Positions 58,925 to 64,000 are shown, numbered from the stretch's first letter. The stretch is DNA of 64,000 bases from Rapana venosa (GCA_028751875.1 CM054140.1:7063070-7127069), one strand, 5' to 3'. Numbers and translations: made by a program. The notes: generated by a model from the sequence alone, not told the origin.

Positions 58925-61895
58925 AAGCGCATGCATGTGTATGTATGTATGTGTGTGTACATGTGTGCCTACACATGTGCGGACATATGTGTGTTTTTGT
59001 GTGTGAGAGAGAGAGTGTGTGCATGTGTGCGTGTGCATGCGTGTGTGCATGTGTGTGTGTGTGTGTTTGAAAGAGAGTGAGAATGTGTATGTGTGTGTGT
59101 GTGTGTGTGTTTTAAGTATCATATTTTCTGGGAAACCTTGGGAATACTAAATGTAGGAGACTGTTATACTATGGCAGTGTAAATGAAGGATGTCCTTTTT
59201 AGTGGCTGATACAATTTCTGAATGAACAATGACCTTTCTTAGTGATTGTTATTATTTCTTAATGATTGATACAATTTCTGATTGAATAATGTCCTTTCTT
59301 AGTGGTTGGTATTATTTCTCAATGATTGATACAATTTCTGATTGAATAATGTCCTTTCTTAGTGGTTGTTATTATTTCTCAATGATTGATACAATTTCTG
59401 ATTGAATAATGACCTTTCTTAGTGGTTGGTATTATTTCTTAATGATTGATACAATTTCTGATTGAATAATGACCTTTCTTAGTGGTTGGATATATTTCTG
59501 AATGAATGATCAAGTCTAGATTGAAAAACCTTTTCTATGGGGTATTACTTCCTTCAAGTGATTGAATAAATTTCTGATTGAATATGTCCTTTCTTAGTGT
59601 TGAATATAATTTCTGAATGAATGGTAAGTAGAATTTCTCCTGAAGAATTAAATGTTTTTCTTTGTGATTGCAATAAATTCTGAATGATGGTGTCCTCTTT
59701 GTTGTAACGATTGAAAATTTCTGAATGAATGATATCTTTTCTTTGTGATTGATATAATTTCTTAATAGATGATGTCCTTTGTTTATGATTGAAATAATTT
59801 CTGAATGACGTCCTTTCTTAGTGATTGAAATAATTTCTTTATTAATGATGTCCTTTCTTAATGATTGAAATAATTTGTTAAGGAATGATGTCCTTTCTTA
59901 GTGGTTGATATAATTTCTTTATGAATAATGTCCTTTCTTAATGATTGATATAATTTCTGGATGATGTCCTTTCTAAATGATTGATGTAATTTCTTAGTAA
60001 CAGATATCTTTTCTTAGTGAATGATATAATTTCTTAGTGAATGATGTCCTTTCTTAATGATTGATATATAATGTCTTAATGAATGATGACCTGACAGTCC
60101 TTTGTTAGTGAAGGTGTCATCTCTTGGCTGAGAATTGAAATACACAGCGTGGTATAAAAGATACCTGGAGTGTATAGAGATGCTTACAATATGTATTTTT
60201 ATTTTTATTTATTTATTTATTCTTTTATATTGAGGATAATGGAATAAGCTCTCATGTGCTTTTTTTACATCCAGTCCCCATGTGTATGCGGATTTGTGAA
60301 TTCTGTCATCTGTTCCCACTGGCACACAATGGCCTACTCTTATGAAAAGCAGAACAGGATTTAATGTGTGCACAAGATGTTCTGCGTGCGTTCGCGCACG
60401 GGGCCTCAGTTTATAGTCTCATCCGAAGGACTTTTGGGGAGAGCGGAGTCTGCACTGATGTTAACTCCAGGGGAAAATATCCCTCTTGAACGGGAATCGA
60501 ACCCGGGTCGTCAGATTGCGAGCGCAATGTTCTGACCACTAGGCTATCCCGTCCCCCCTCTAAGGATGCTAAGGATGTATCGAGGTAGGGGCTGAAAGGC
60601 TGGCTGGAAGTTTCCTTTGAAGACTTTCCCCTGTCCAGCTTTCCTTTGAATGTTGTCATTTCTATCTTTGTCTAGTCTTCCTCAGAGTGTATTAAATTTC
60701 TTCTAACAACAATGACAAAACAGATTTAAAAAACAACAATCATGGCTGCAAAATTGTCCTATGTAATTTCAAGGTTTGTGTATATCGTCTTGTCTTCCTC
60801 AAAGTGTATTTCTTCTAACAACAATGACAAAACAGTTTTAAAAAAACAAAAAAACCATGGCTGCAAAATTGTCCTATGTAATTTCAGAGTGTATTTCTTC
60901 TAACAACAATGACAAAACAGATTAAAAAAAAAAACACCATGGCTGCAAAATTGCCCTATGTAATTTCAAGGTTTGTGAACATGGTATATTTTGATGATGA
61001 TGCTAGAACAGAATGGTGTAGTCCAGCTTTGCCCTTTCTTCCCAGTTTAACAAAAAAAATCGAATTGAATGTCAACATTTTCCAGATGAGAGTATACACT
61101 GAGGCCCCCTGTGTAAACGCACGCAGAACATCTTGTGCACGCATTAAATAATAATAATAATAATAATGTATGGAATTTATATAGCGCTGAATCTTGTAAA
61201 GTAAACAAATCAAAGCGCTTAAAAAACCCATTCCACCTTTTGGAAGAGTAGGCCATTTCGTGCCAGCAGGAATGGATGAAAAATAAATAAAAACAAAGAA
61301 AAAAAACAACACACAAGCACACAGGTGTCATGGTTAGACACCATTCCTGAAGTTGGAATGCGGCTACCCAAGTAGTGGTGGTGGCAATGGCGCGGGGGTG
61401 GGGGTGGCGTGGGGGGGAGGGGGGCTGGGGGGGGGGGCGGGGAAGGGGGGCTACATATGCAAAAATATCACTATTAGTGAACTGGGGAGCTCTAGCAGAG
61501 GAATGAAAAAAAAATGGTGTAGTATTGTTTGGAGATTAAATATATATTTATAAAAAAAAGAGTAATAAAAAAAAAGAGAAGCTAGAAAGTTAGCGGACAG
61601 TCACCGTTACTTTACTGCTTGTTTGTCTTTCAGCGGGGCGGTCAGGATCTCGGCAGTCACTGCTTAGCATCGGTACACTTTTCTTCACCTTCCTTCCTTC
61701 CTTCCCTCCCTCCGTCCTTCCTTCCTTCCTTCCTTGCCCACTAACTCTGCTTGTTTCTCTGCTGGAGTTTTTGTTGTTTCATCTCAAATGGTTGATACCT
61801 AGCCTGCACTGTAACAGTAGTGTCTTTTTCATGCTTTGTCTGCAGTTACTGCCTTTTCGTTCCGTGTTTACTCAGGGCCGGCTACTTGTTCTAAC
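36299..61895 (+). CDS. EFCAB7: EFCAB7 orthologue, N-terminal half of the gene (nine exons)
   Basis: EFCAB7 is an EF-hand protein that, with IQCE, anchors the EVC-EVC2 complex in a zone at the base of the primary cilium and supports Hedgehog signalling in vertebrates. Nine exons join with consistent phases: 36299-36485, 37628-37693, 40207-40352, 40806-40892, 47710-47829, 50343-50405, 54440-54470, 61634-61672 and 61846-61895. Diagnostic peptides are [71 protein letters not shown] and [10 protein letters not shown]. These align in order with vertebrate EFCAB7 as I remember it (for example N-C-R-A-A-Y-L-T-V, G-R-N-P-S-Q-K-T-I-N-K-Y-W, R-G-E-K-M-T-R-E-E-V). Splice sites are canonical. The C-terminal half would lie to the right of the window. 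Confidence 0.92.
36565..36795. repeat. (GT)n, two related blocks
   Basis: GT tracts at about 36579-36622 and 36690-36793, each preceded by tttggcttttag(t)tggagtg. The flanking 30 bases are duplicated too, so the unit itself was copied. Confidence 0.9.
37383..37490 (-). mobile_element. Short repeat family G fragment
   Basis: Contains caatataaatagcatcccca ccttttggaa, aattccctcttttctatccc and tttgtttctgccttgctcct. Confidence 0.65.
37628..37693 (+). CDS. EFCAB7: EFCAB7 exon 2
   Basis: The 66-nt exon has acceptor gtgttacag and donor agag/gtatgt. It encodes [21 protein letters not shown]. The vertebrate match is L-Q-H-A-G-R-N-P-S-Q-K-T-I-N-K-Y-W-T. It begins with two bases that complete the codon from exon 1 and leaves one base for exon 3. 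Confidence 0.95.
37812..38665 (+). mobile_element. RTE-like LINE 3' part, split by a nested SINE
   Basis: The left piece (37812-37897) encodes [20 protein letters not shown] and the right piece (38268-38665) resumes with VLEVKCLQK, then LLTTVQKK, a W-Y-G-H-like region and the basic block. The two parts align with L-Y-A-C-E-S-W-T-L-T-A-D-L-E-R-R-V and the following residues of the 25355-28545 LINE once the SINE is set aside. The end cctccccaggatttcaggat agagg is followed by a GATGAT tail. Confidence 0.82.
37898..38267 (+). mobile_element. SINE family E nested in an RTE LINE, with target duplication
   Basis: The head is ggtggcaggatggtttagac gttcacctgc (box A-like) and taggttggattctcagcctt (box B-like). 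The body is gactctaaaccagttagatc and agtgacatttgaaaatcaga. The tail is caaaagttggaaccacagcc, cactattggtgaacctcaca, actcaagccgaggaacgaag and poly-A. It is flanked by aaggtaa at 37891-37897 and 38268-38274. Confidence 0.9.
38663..38880. repeat. (GAT)n / (GATAAT)n compound microsatellite
   Basis: Begins as the GATGAT tail of the RTE fragment and decays into gataataataatgataataa. Both strands are open over short frames but have no coding character. Confidence 0.9.
38970..39115 (+). mobile_element. SINE family C fragment
   Basis: Contains catgaagtcatgtgtttgaa tttcggtagcgtctagtgaa, ttcccaggtcaactcaagcg and cagatctgcaaacgccttaa. The head is missing. Confidence 0.7.
39116..39320 (+). mobile_element. 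RTE-like LINE 3' end
   Basis: Encodes [20 protein letters not shown] then [20 protein letters not shown], ending in a GATGAT tail. It has the same ending layout as the other RTE remnants but is more intact than those at 30600 and 38268. Confidence 0.85.
39715..39895 (+). mobile_element. Short repeat family G
   Basis: Contains catgaaaaaaggcaggagaa, taggcagaaaataagcaaag, aagggaaatttctagcgcag and aatttccagaaggtggggat. Confidence 0.7.
40045..40153 (-). mobile_element. SINE family B head (minus copy)
   Basis: The minus strand reads gggaggaatagcctagtggt tagaatgcag (box A), then gtgagtttaagcctccacag and ttcagggaatttttccccct. Only the 5' part remains, ending about 54 bases before EFCAB7 exon 3. Confidence 0.75.
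40207..40352 (+). CDS. EFCAB7: EFCAB7 exon 3 (EF-hand 1)
   Basis: The 146-nt exon has acceptor tctcccccag and donor ccacg/gtaatg. It encodes [20 protein letters not shown] then [28 protein letters not shown]. The calcium loop [12 protein letters not shown] has all canonical liganding positions (1 D, 3 N, 5 D, 6 G, 12 E). It starts after one base from exon 2 and ends in phase 0. Confidence 0.97.
40354..40795. repeat. (GT)n then (CA)n microsatellites
   Basis: A GT tract at 40358-40600 starts directly at the exon 3 donor, and a CA tract at 40680-40790 ends just before the exon 4 acceptor. Nearly the whole 453-bp intron is therefore GT/CA repeat of opposite sense, able to pair with itself in the transcript. 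Confidence 0.93.
40806..40892 (+). CDS. EFCAB7: EFCAB7 exon 4 (EF-hand 2)
   Basis: The 87-nt exon (29 codons), phase 0 at both ends, encodes [29 protein letters not shown]. The loop [12 protein letters not shown] is canonical. The vertebrate counterpart is R-G-E-K-M-T-R-E-E-V. Acceptor atgtccag, donor agag/gtcagt. Confidence 0.96.
41005..41302 (+). mobile_element. SINE family D, intact copy (tRNA/5S chimeric head)
   Basis: Begins gagacagaatagctcagttg tcagggcgctcg (tRNA-like box A). It continues aagctaaggttaagcagcac, tgagcatggttaccaagtgg and attggtgaccgtttgcacac, which follow the order of the 5S rRNA internal promoter (A-box, IE and C-box regions). The 3' part is agctgtaaatgggtacctgt, tatgctggcctttggagaag and cgattacttaggttatgtga. 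Confidence 0.9.
41571..41632. repeat. (TTC)n
   Basis: About 20 pure TTC triplets. Confidence 0.97.
41695..42117 (-). mobile_element. SINE family B, complete, with L-tail (minus copy)
   Basis: On the minus strand the head is gggatagcttagtggtcaga gcactgagct and the body holds cctgtagttgacgtcaatac and ccttcagatgatactataaa. The tail is gaagtcggaatgctgctacc, atctcaccatcggtaaacct and agctctagccaaggaa. It is the clearest example of head B on the L-tail. Confidence 0.88.
42118..42880. other. Intron sequence, no feature recognised
   Basis: Mostly A/T-rich. A short L-tail-like fragment (ttccttggctagagctccga ggttgac) lies at 42808-42836. Confidence 0.45.
42885..43305. repeat. 24-bp minisatellite
   Basis: About 17 units of cctgccaaggtcatgatggc tttt with variants (tgtcaagg, gacggc, atagct). 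The unit is divisible by three, so long frames are open on both strands (for example repeated A-F-P-A-K-V-M-M on plus). These are repeat translations with no gene signals. Confidence 0.96.
43383..43748 (+). mobile_element. SINE family C, complete, with L-tail
   Basis: Head gacggatgctgtagcaattt ggttaagatc, then catgggcccatgaagtcatg and ggtttgaatcttggtggcgt. Tail aagtcagaatgcagctacct, catacgcaaagccccaccat, tggtgaaccttggaggtcca and gctgaggaacgg. Confidence 0.88.
43749..44372. other. Intron sequence, no feature recognised
   Basis: No exon or repeat family is recognised here. Confidence 0.4.
44375..44777 (-). mobile_element. SINE family B, complete, with L-tail (minus copy)
   Basis: The plus strand reads from gactagagttccgtgctgca ccaatggtgaggttttacat (L-tail reversed), through aggtagccaatttctgactt and agatggtctgctcttccgaa, to tcccgggccgtcagatcacg and taaccactaggctgtcccag (head reversed). 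Confidence 0.87.
44790..45215 (+). mobile_element. SINE family A, complete
   Basis: Head aggtggctcaatgttctaga agtaatgcgcctgcc (box A) and gtgcggtggttcgaatcctg (box B). Centre acgataaactgaggtcctgt and acccacggcaacaagagagt. 3' module ggtgagcagcccgaatttca and gcttaaaagtggtataaata. Confidence 0.9.
45216..45699. other. Intron sequence, no feature recognised
   Basis: A/T-rich. No repeat family is recognised. Confidence 0.4.
45715..46165. repeat. 25/26-bp minisatellite
   Basis: Units of catctgtgtgacaccatctg tcatat with variants; about 17 units. Short half-units (tgtgacatgtgtcatatc) occur in the right half. The unit contains the near-palindrome tgacaccatctgtcat. Confidence 0.95.
46293..46455. repeat. 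(GT)n
   Basis: Two GT blocks separated by unique sequence (catacatgcatgttttgtac). Confidence 0.93.
46540..46865 (+). mobile_element. SINE family B with L-tail (shortened body)
   Basis: Head gggcagaatggcctcatggt tagaacgtca and gtatgggttcaaatctctgc. The body skips the gaagagtaggcc part and passes directly into cgcaagtcggaatgcggcta, gcaaagtctcaccattgggg and gctctagccgaggaa. Confidence 0.82.
46870..47160 (+). mobile_element. SINE family B 3' part with L-tail, between poly-C runs
   Basis: Contains cggaagagtaggctacctgt, agcatacccagcatgcatcc, tgaagttggaatgcggctac and gagctctagccaaggaatga. C-runs at 46880-46896 and 47097-47158 flank it. Confidence 0.78.
47195..47615 (+). mobile_element. SINE family A
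   Basis: Head aggtgacacgcctgcctaga aagcgaaaag and ggcagtggttcaaatcctgt. Centre ctttcggatgagacgataaa and acccatggcaacaagcaaaa. 3' module gggagagcagcctgaatttc and acttaaagtggtataaataa. Confidence 0.88.
47710..47829 (+). CDS. EFCAB7: EFCAB7 exon 5
   Basis: The 120-nt exon (40 codons) has acceptor ctgttgttgcag and donor aaaag/gtgagt, phase 0 at both ends. It encodes [30 protein letters not shown] and then [10 protein letters not shown]. The vertebrate match is F-C-K-L-Y-M-T-T-N-E-Q-C-L-K-T-T-L-E-K. It directly follows the second EF-hand, and its second half is a basic, probably coiled segment. Confidence 0.93.
47975..48350 (+). mobile_element. Non-LTR LINE remnant, very decayed
   Basis: The plus strand shows [27 protein letters not shown], equivalent to the L-x-Y-G-x-E-x-W-T-L and K-M-R-F positions of RTE-like C-termini, and later N-G-L-T-E-E-Q-I. 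Many stops are present. Confidence 0.65.
48490..48650 (+). mobile_element. Short repeat family G
   Basis: Contains aggcagataatagacaagaa, gacaggaagaaaaggagcaa, caagagggaatttgtaacat and ccagaaggtggggatgcctt. Confidence 0.7.
48700..48960 (+). mobile_element. Family A fragment and a separate tRNA-like head
   Basis: 48700-48870 has ggtttggggttcaaatccct, atcatgagtggtggtctgag and cactagtcctttggataagc (family A). 48880-48948 has tattgcagtggttagcatgt tgaattcatg and gttgtgggttcaaatcccat, a second tRNA-like head of unknown family. Confidence 0.6.
48961..50342. other. Intron sequence of EFCAB7
   Basis: No exon or repeat family is recognised with confidence. A short (CAAA)n-like stretch lies at 49436-49460. 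Confidence 0.4.
50343..50405 (+). CDS. EFCAB7: EFCAB7 exon 6
   Basis: A 63-nt exon (21 codons), phase 0 at both ends, encoding [21 protein letters not shown]. Acceptor tctctcag, donor cgcc/gtaagg. It is basic and proline-rich, like the poorly conserved linker after the EF-hands in vertebrate EFCAB7. Support comes from splice sites, open frame and position; sequence similarity is weak. Confidence 0.7.
50406..51714. other. Intron sequence of EFCAB7
   Basis: T-rich on the plus strand, with a GT-rich stretch at 50950-51075. No exon is recognised. Confidence 0.4.
51715..52095. repeat. Minisatellite of about 30-60 bp, T-rich
   Basis: About eleven repeats built on tttttacccattctgactgc agc or aac, spaced irregularly by T-runs and tctcattttttt. 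Confidence 0.9.
52113..52235. repeat. Two-copy tandem repeat, about 59 bp
   Basis: ggttttgaaggcttcatgat atgtgggtgtttaacggctt tgtgtctgaaatgtg appears twice in succession with one difference, and then starts a third time. Confidence 0.9.
52236..53095. other. Intron sequence, minor L-tail fragment
   Basis: Mostly unrecognised. 52877-52940 (ctctgaagtcggagtatggc, gagtcatacacgcaaac) resembles the upstream part of the L-tail. A short (CAA)n lies at 53050-53078. Confidence 0.45.
53098..53460 (+). mobile_element. SINE family B, diverged
   Basis: Head gagaggatagatggttagtt aaaagagtgg. Body ttgatactgactccactccc, gatgacactgaaaactgaga and ttgcatgtagaacgtcttgc, then ttaagagtaggctgtctatg. No clear tail. 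Confidence 0.72.
53553..53835 (+). mobile_element. SINE family C
   Basis: Head gatgctgttgctgagtggtt aagactgttt and tcctgggtttgaatcttggt. Body caggtcaacttcaagtgcag and cttgcacgttaaagatcccg. Confidence 0.85.
53838..54055 (-). mobile_element. SINE family C 3' part with L-tail (minus copy)
   Basis: The plus strand reads ttcctcagctagagttccga ggttcaccaatggtgagatt, then aggtagccacactccagctt and atgaattacaggatcttata. It lies tail to tail with the preceding family C copy. Confidence 0.83.
54075..54180. mobile_element. Family H, outer part
   Basis: gtcaagtcaaagtcaagtca agtccactttaatcatcccc, then agcaattacaatactgacag gcacattgaatg. It matches the left end of 56023-56369. Confidence 0.75.
54215..54292 (+). 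repeat. L-tail fragment
   Basis: Contains gacggtcgcttacaccaaaa tctcaccattgatgtacctc, then gctcgaagctgaagaacgaa and a CAA repeat. Confidence 0.7.
54440..54470 (+). CDS. EFCAB7: EFCAB7 exon 7 (31-nt micro-exon, tentative)
   Basis: Acceptor ctgcactttcag and donor ttacg/gtcagg. It encodes [10 protein letters not shown] and leaves one base, which is what exon 8 needs to read in the frame that matches vertebrate EFCAB7. A second donor five bases on (tcag/gtactg) would end in phase 0 and lose that agreement. Support is phase, splice sites and position only. Confidence 0.5.
54471..55120. other. Intron sequence
   Basis: Repeated tttttgggttatttttagta ctgaacaca blocks at 54770-54910 form a loose threefold repeat. 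No exon is recognised. Confidence 0.5.
55125..56015. repeat. 21-bp minisatellite, about 40 units
   Basis: Units of gggtgacgtgagggtgataa a or ggcgacgcgagggtgataaa g. The unit is 21 bp (7 codons), so very long frames are open on both strands (292 codons on minus). Toward the right end it changes to gggtgatatgagggtcacgt g (21 bp). CpG content is high for this window. Confidence 0.97.
56023..56369. mobile_element. Family H element with inverted GTCAAA ends
   Basis: The left end is gtcaaagtcaaagtcaagtc and the right end is gactttgactttgac, so the two ends are inverted copies of one another. The interior includes cactttaatcatcccatgaa, ttacaatattgacaggcaga, a CA tract at 56187-56245 and gcttattcaatgtaccatct gaaaataaaag. 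No transposase or tRNA-like head is seen. It sits within the minisatellite region. Confidence 0.8.
56370..56730. other. Low-complexity sequence between satellite blocks
   Basis: CA-rich and ACGC-rich pieces with two related segments (cccattgactagaagacata and ccgttgactggaagacagac), and a poly-C run at 56581-56599. It probably was inserted in, or copied together with, the satellite. Confidence 0.5.
56735..57020. repeat. Minisatellite, inverted at a palindrome
   Basis: 56735-56798 reads gaccctcatatcaccctcgc gt in the opposite sense to 56799-57020 (gagggtgatatgagggtgac). The switch lies at a near-perfect 36-base palindrome, 56781-56816, centred on cacgtg. Confidence 0.93.
57300..57515. repeat. 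(AT)n long tracts
   Basis: TA repeats at 57307-57370 and 57380-57405, then a short unique island and TA/CA repeats to 57515. They form strong cruciform-type self-complementarity. A GT tract follows at 57520-57645. Confidence 0.95.
57910..58203 (+). mobile_element. SINE family I (copy 2)
   Basis: Nearly identical over its whole length to 28934-29222, from ggaggcaccgtggtcgagtg to ccttctggctcgaaagaaca. Few differences are seen by eye (for example ctcggctcgg against ctcggatcga). Confidence 0.93.
58204..58705. other. Intron sequence, no feature recognised
   Basis: No exon or repeat family is recognised. Confidence 0.4.
58706..59110. repeat. (GT)n / GTGA compound microsatellite
   Basis: About 400 bp of GT repeats with GA and CATG interruptions. 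Confidence 0.95.
59190..60095. repeat. Higher-order minisatellite, about 60-bp then about 30-bp units
   Basis: The left part has four close 60-bp units, ttctgattgaataatgtcct ttcttagtggttgttattat and so on. The right part decays into about 30-bp units (gaatgatgtcctttcttaat gattgatata). The 60-bp unit is a dimer of the 30-bp one. Confidence 0.93.
60200..60557 (-). mobile_element. SINE family B, complete, tail type i (minus copy)
   Basis: The plus strand reads tattgaggataatggaataa, tttttacatccagtccccat, ggcacacaatggcctactct, tagtctcatccgaaggactt, cgggaatcgaacccgggtcg and gaccactaggctatcccgtc. It is very close to the reverse complement of 31767-32125. Confidence 0.93.
60640..60970. repeat. Three-copy tandem repeat
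   Basis: attaaatttcttctaacaac aatgacaaaacagat followed by catggctgcaaaattgtcct atgtaatttcaag appears three times, the middle unit shortened. Confidence 0.88.
61078..61508 (+). mobile_element. SINE family B with L-tail and nested L2-like insertion
   Basis: Contains cagatgagagtatacactga and aacgcacgcagaacatcttg up to 61146. It resumes at 61222 with ttccaccttttggaagagta and ggccatttcgtgccagcagg, and ends tgaagttggaatgcggctac, aaatatcactattagtgaac and gagctctagcagaggaatga. A G-rich run (61375-61448) lies inside the tail. Confidence 0.83.
61147..61221 (-). mobile_element. L2-like LINE 3' fragment nested in SINE B
   Basis: (AAT)n then gtatggaatttatatagcgc, tgaatcttgtaaagtaaaca and aatcaaagcgctt, inserted between gcattaaa and aaaaaaccc where other copies read cgttaaaacc. 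The overlapping ttaaa at both sides may be the target duplication. Confidence 0.82.
61634..61672 (+). CDS. EFCAB7: EFCAB7 exon 8 (39-nt micro-exon)
   Basis: Acceptor ttgtctttcag, donor catcg/gtacac. In the frame set by exon 7 it encodes [12 protein letters not shown], with one base from exon 7 in front and one base left for exon 9. Vertebrate EFCAB7 has a T-R-S-S-L-L-S-A run before its conserved T-V-S-F-T-V segment. Only that frame gives the match. Confidence 0.6.
61688..61735. repeat. (CCTT)n
   Basis: CCTTCCTT repeats with CCCT variants, in the intron between exons 8 and 9. Confidence 0.9.
61846..61895 (+). CDS. EFCAB7: EFCAB7 exon 9
   Basis: The 50-nt exon has acceptor tttgtctgcag and donor ctaac/gtaaaa. 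Two bases complete the codon from exon 8, followed by [16 protein letters not shown]. The vertebrate counterpart is T-V-S-F-T-V-T-M-G-A-N-G-N-Q-N. It ends in phase 0. No following exon is seen before 64000. Confidence 0.7.
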
Positions 61896-61921
61896 GTAAA
61901 AGCCAGTGCTGTTTGTTTTAA

Positions 61922-62285
61922 TGATGATGGTGATGATAATAATAATAATAACAATAATAATAACAAGAACAACAATAATAATAATAATAATGATAATAAT
62001 AATAATAATAATAATGTATGTGCTGAATCTTGTAAGCAAACAAATCAAAGCGCTTGCATTCAAATCATTTACATGCATGAAAACATCCACAAAATATTAG
62101 AATTAACATATATCAAATTATACTCGCATGCGCACATGCACACATGTGTGCACACAACACGTTTAGGTTGAGTGGTGAAGGTGAAGTTGGCTGTTGAATA
62201 AGTAGGAAAATACATGAGGGGAAGACATCAGGTAGGAAATAAGTGTGTTTTGAGGCTGGATTTGAAAGCGTTTTGTTGCTAAGCT
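61922..62285 (-). mobile_element. L2-like LINE 3' end with ORF C-terminus
   Basis: The minus-strand peptide is NAFKSSLKTHLFPT followed by a stop, the typical end of an L2/CR1-type ORF. Then come a 3' UTR with ttgaatgcaagcgctttgat and a long (ATT)n tail at 61930-62014. It begins 27 bases after the EFCAB7 exon 9 donor. Confidence 0.87.
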
Positions 62286-62875
62286 GATGTGGTCAGTTTT
62301 AACATGAGTTTTTGTGGGGTTTAATCAGCCTAAACCGACTGCTAAAATATTTAACATAAGTTTTTTTGTACCCTGTACCCAGCTTGGTGGATATTGCTGG
62401 TTTTCACGCTAAATTTGATGACTGTCAGTTAAGAACGACAAACTGAGGGCTGTTCAGTTTAACCAAAAATTTACGGTGCGCAGTTTAAACTCAAAATGGA
62501 TTGTTGTTAATTTTGAATACATATTTTTAATGCTGCTGCTGCAGTTTTGTTTGAAATATATAAACTGACATTAGTTTTGGTATGAACTAATAGTTTTTTT
62601 GATATTATGGCTACTGATGCCTGTTTGTATGGCTGACTGTTGTTAGCTTTGATATGAAACTGAGCTGAATAGTAAATTGGTTTATAAAATAAAATTGTAG
62701 CTGCTTCAAGTTGTAGCAAAATTGATTGCAGTCAGTTTAAACGCCACATTTTACTTCCTGTCAATTTTAAATCTTAATTTTAGTGCTGTAAATTCTAACT
62801 CTAAGGTTTATTGCTGTGCGTTTTAACACCAAACTCAACACCAAATTTTTAATGCTGTCAATTTTATCACTAAAT
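62286..62875. other. Intron sequence, no feature recognised
   Basis: A/T-rich. Loose repeats of gctg-(n)-cagttttaa begin here and become regular after 62880. Confidence 0.4.
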
Positions 62876-62879
62876 CTAG

Positions 62880-63215
62880 CACCAGAGTTTGCTGTTGTAG
62901 GTTTTCCAACTCCAGATTTCAACTCTGTCAGTGTTAACACTGAATGCTGTCAGTCTTAACACTGAATTTTAATGCTGTCTGTTTTAACACTGAAGTTTAA
63001 TGCTGTCTGTTTTAACACTGATTTTTAATGCTGTCAGTTTTAACACTGAATTTTAATGCTGTCAGTTTTAACACTGAATTTTAACAAATGCTGTCATGTT
63101 AATTCCAACATTTAAATGCTGTTTTAACAACAAATTCTATAACTGTCAGTCAGCCAAATTTTGCTACTGTAAGTTTTAACCCCAAATTTTTACAAATGTT
63201 AGTTTTTACTACTAA
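62880..63215. repeat. Minisatellite of about 29-30 bp
   Basis: Units of ttttaatgctgtcagtttta acactgaa, clear from 62925 to 63090 and decaying on both sides. Confidence 0.9.
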
Positions 63216-63587
63216 ATGTTGCTGCTGTTATTATTTTTTTTTTTACATCCAAATTTCTCCTTCTTAATTGACTTATTTTAGCTTAAAACCAGACACTGTT
63301 GCTGTCCATGATTTTTATGCAGAATTCTGCTGTTTCCTGTTTCTGTTTTCTGCTGTAGGGTTTAAGTCAAACTTGGCTTTTCTTCCTTTTAATTTTGGTT
63401 GATTTTAGTGCAAGAATTTGCTCAAGGCAAGCAAGAGACTTCTTCTGACTGTTGGAGTTGCTCGCCTTCTTGCCTGTGTAGCAGAGCATTTTGTGTTAGT
63501 TGACGTGGGCTGGGTGCTAGTCTGATGTGGCTGCTGTGAGGGCAGACTCGCCATTTGTTTGCTTTTATCTCTAACTTTCTTCTCATA

Positions 63588-64000
63588 TATATATGTGTGT
63601 GTATGTATATGTATATGTATATATACACATACATATATATACACACACATATATATAATGCGTGTGTGTGTGTGTGTGTGTGTTGTAGCTGTTAATACGT
63701 GTGGTTTTTGTAGTTGGTAGTCATTAGTGTGTGTGTGTGCGCGCATGTGTGTGTGTGCGTGCATGTGTGTGTGTGTGTGTTTTGCAGTGTTGTTTAGTAT
63801 GTCGGGGTTATAGTTGTTTAGTGTGTGTGGTTTCTTATTGTTTTAGTTTGTGTGGTTTCTTATTGTTTAGTGTTTGTATTGTAGTTGCTGGTGTGTGTGT
63901 GTGTGTTGTACTTTTGTTAGTATGTGTGAGTTTCATATTTTTTATTGTGGGTGTGGTTTCCTTGTAGTTATAAGTAGGTGTGGGTTTGGGTTTTGTTGCT
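63588..64000. repeat. (AT/GT)n and GT-rich end of window
   Basis: (TATG)n and (TACA)n at 63588-63658, GT tracts at 63661-63682 and 63728-63780, then a loose repeat of gtgtggtttcttattgttta g to about 63960. Confidence 0.85.

Overview
The window is nuclear DNA from an intron-rich animal with a repeat-dense genome. Exon-intron structure, long dinucleotide tracts, many tRNA-headed SINEs and several non-LTR retrotransposon lineages suggest a mollusc, most likely a gastropod. That placement is inference; no ribosomal or mitochondrial marker is present. There are no bacterial-type operons, CRISPR arrays or viral genomes.

Three protein-coding loci are supported. (1) USP24, a large deubiquitinase, lies on the minus strand. 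Ten exons run from the UBA-containing N-terminus (20861) down to 5823; the rest of the gene would lie further left, partly behind a 500-N gap at 4837-5336. (2) EFCAB7, the EF-hand ciliary Hedgehog regulator, lies on the plus strand. Nine phase-consistent exons run from an ATG at 36299 to 61895, and the gene continues to the right. The two genes diverge from a 15.4-kb intergenic region. (3) A single exon of a GT14-family beta-1,6-N-acetylglucosaminyltransferase (GCNT type) sits at 3169-3401 on the plus strand, alone, on the far side of the N gap.

Layout: 1-5.8 kb is repeats, the GCNT exon and the gap. 5.8-20.9 kb is USP24 with repeat-filled introns. 21-36 kb is intergenic and holds a partial copy of a USP24 exon region, a nearly full-length RTE-type LINE (25.35-28.55 kb) and several LINE remnants. 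36.3-62 kb is EFCAB7, whose introns carry SINEs, nested insertions and large minisatellites. 62-64 kb is a further intron with short tandem repeats.

The main observation about the mobile DNA is that one 3' tail of about 90-100 bp occurs on at least four unrelated-looking short element families (here B, C, E, F). Its last 40 bases or so, ending in agccgaggaacgaa, are also the very 3' end of an RTE-like LINE at 1094-2230. This points to a LINE-SINE partnership in which one LINE end serves many SINE heads. Family B also exists with a different tail, so tails appear to have been exchanged. A further family (D) has a head that looks like a tRNA promoter fused to a 5S rRNA internal promoter. Two nested insertions have readable target-site duplications.

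The USP24 portion has several reading-frame breaks in otherwise well conserved exons, while EFCAB7 has none. This and the indel-rich second copy of a USP24 exon suggest local assembly error on the left side. Family letters (A-I, L2-like, L-tail) are labels used only in this annotation; all repeat boundaries are by eye and approximate.
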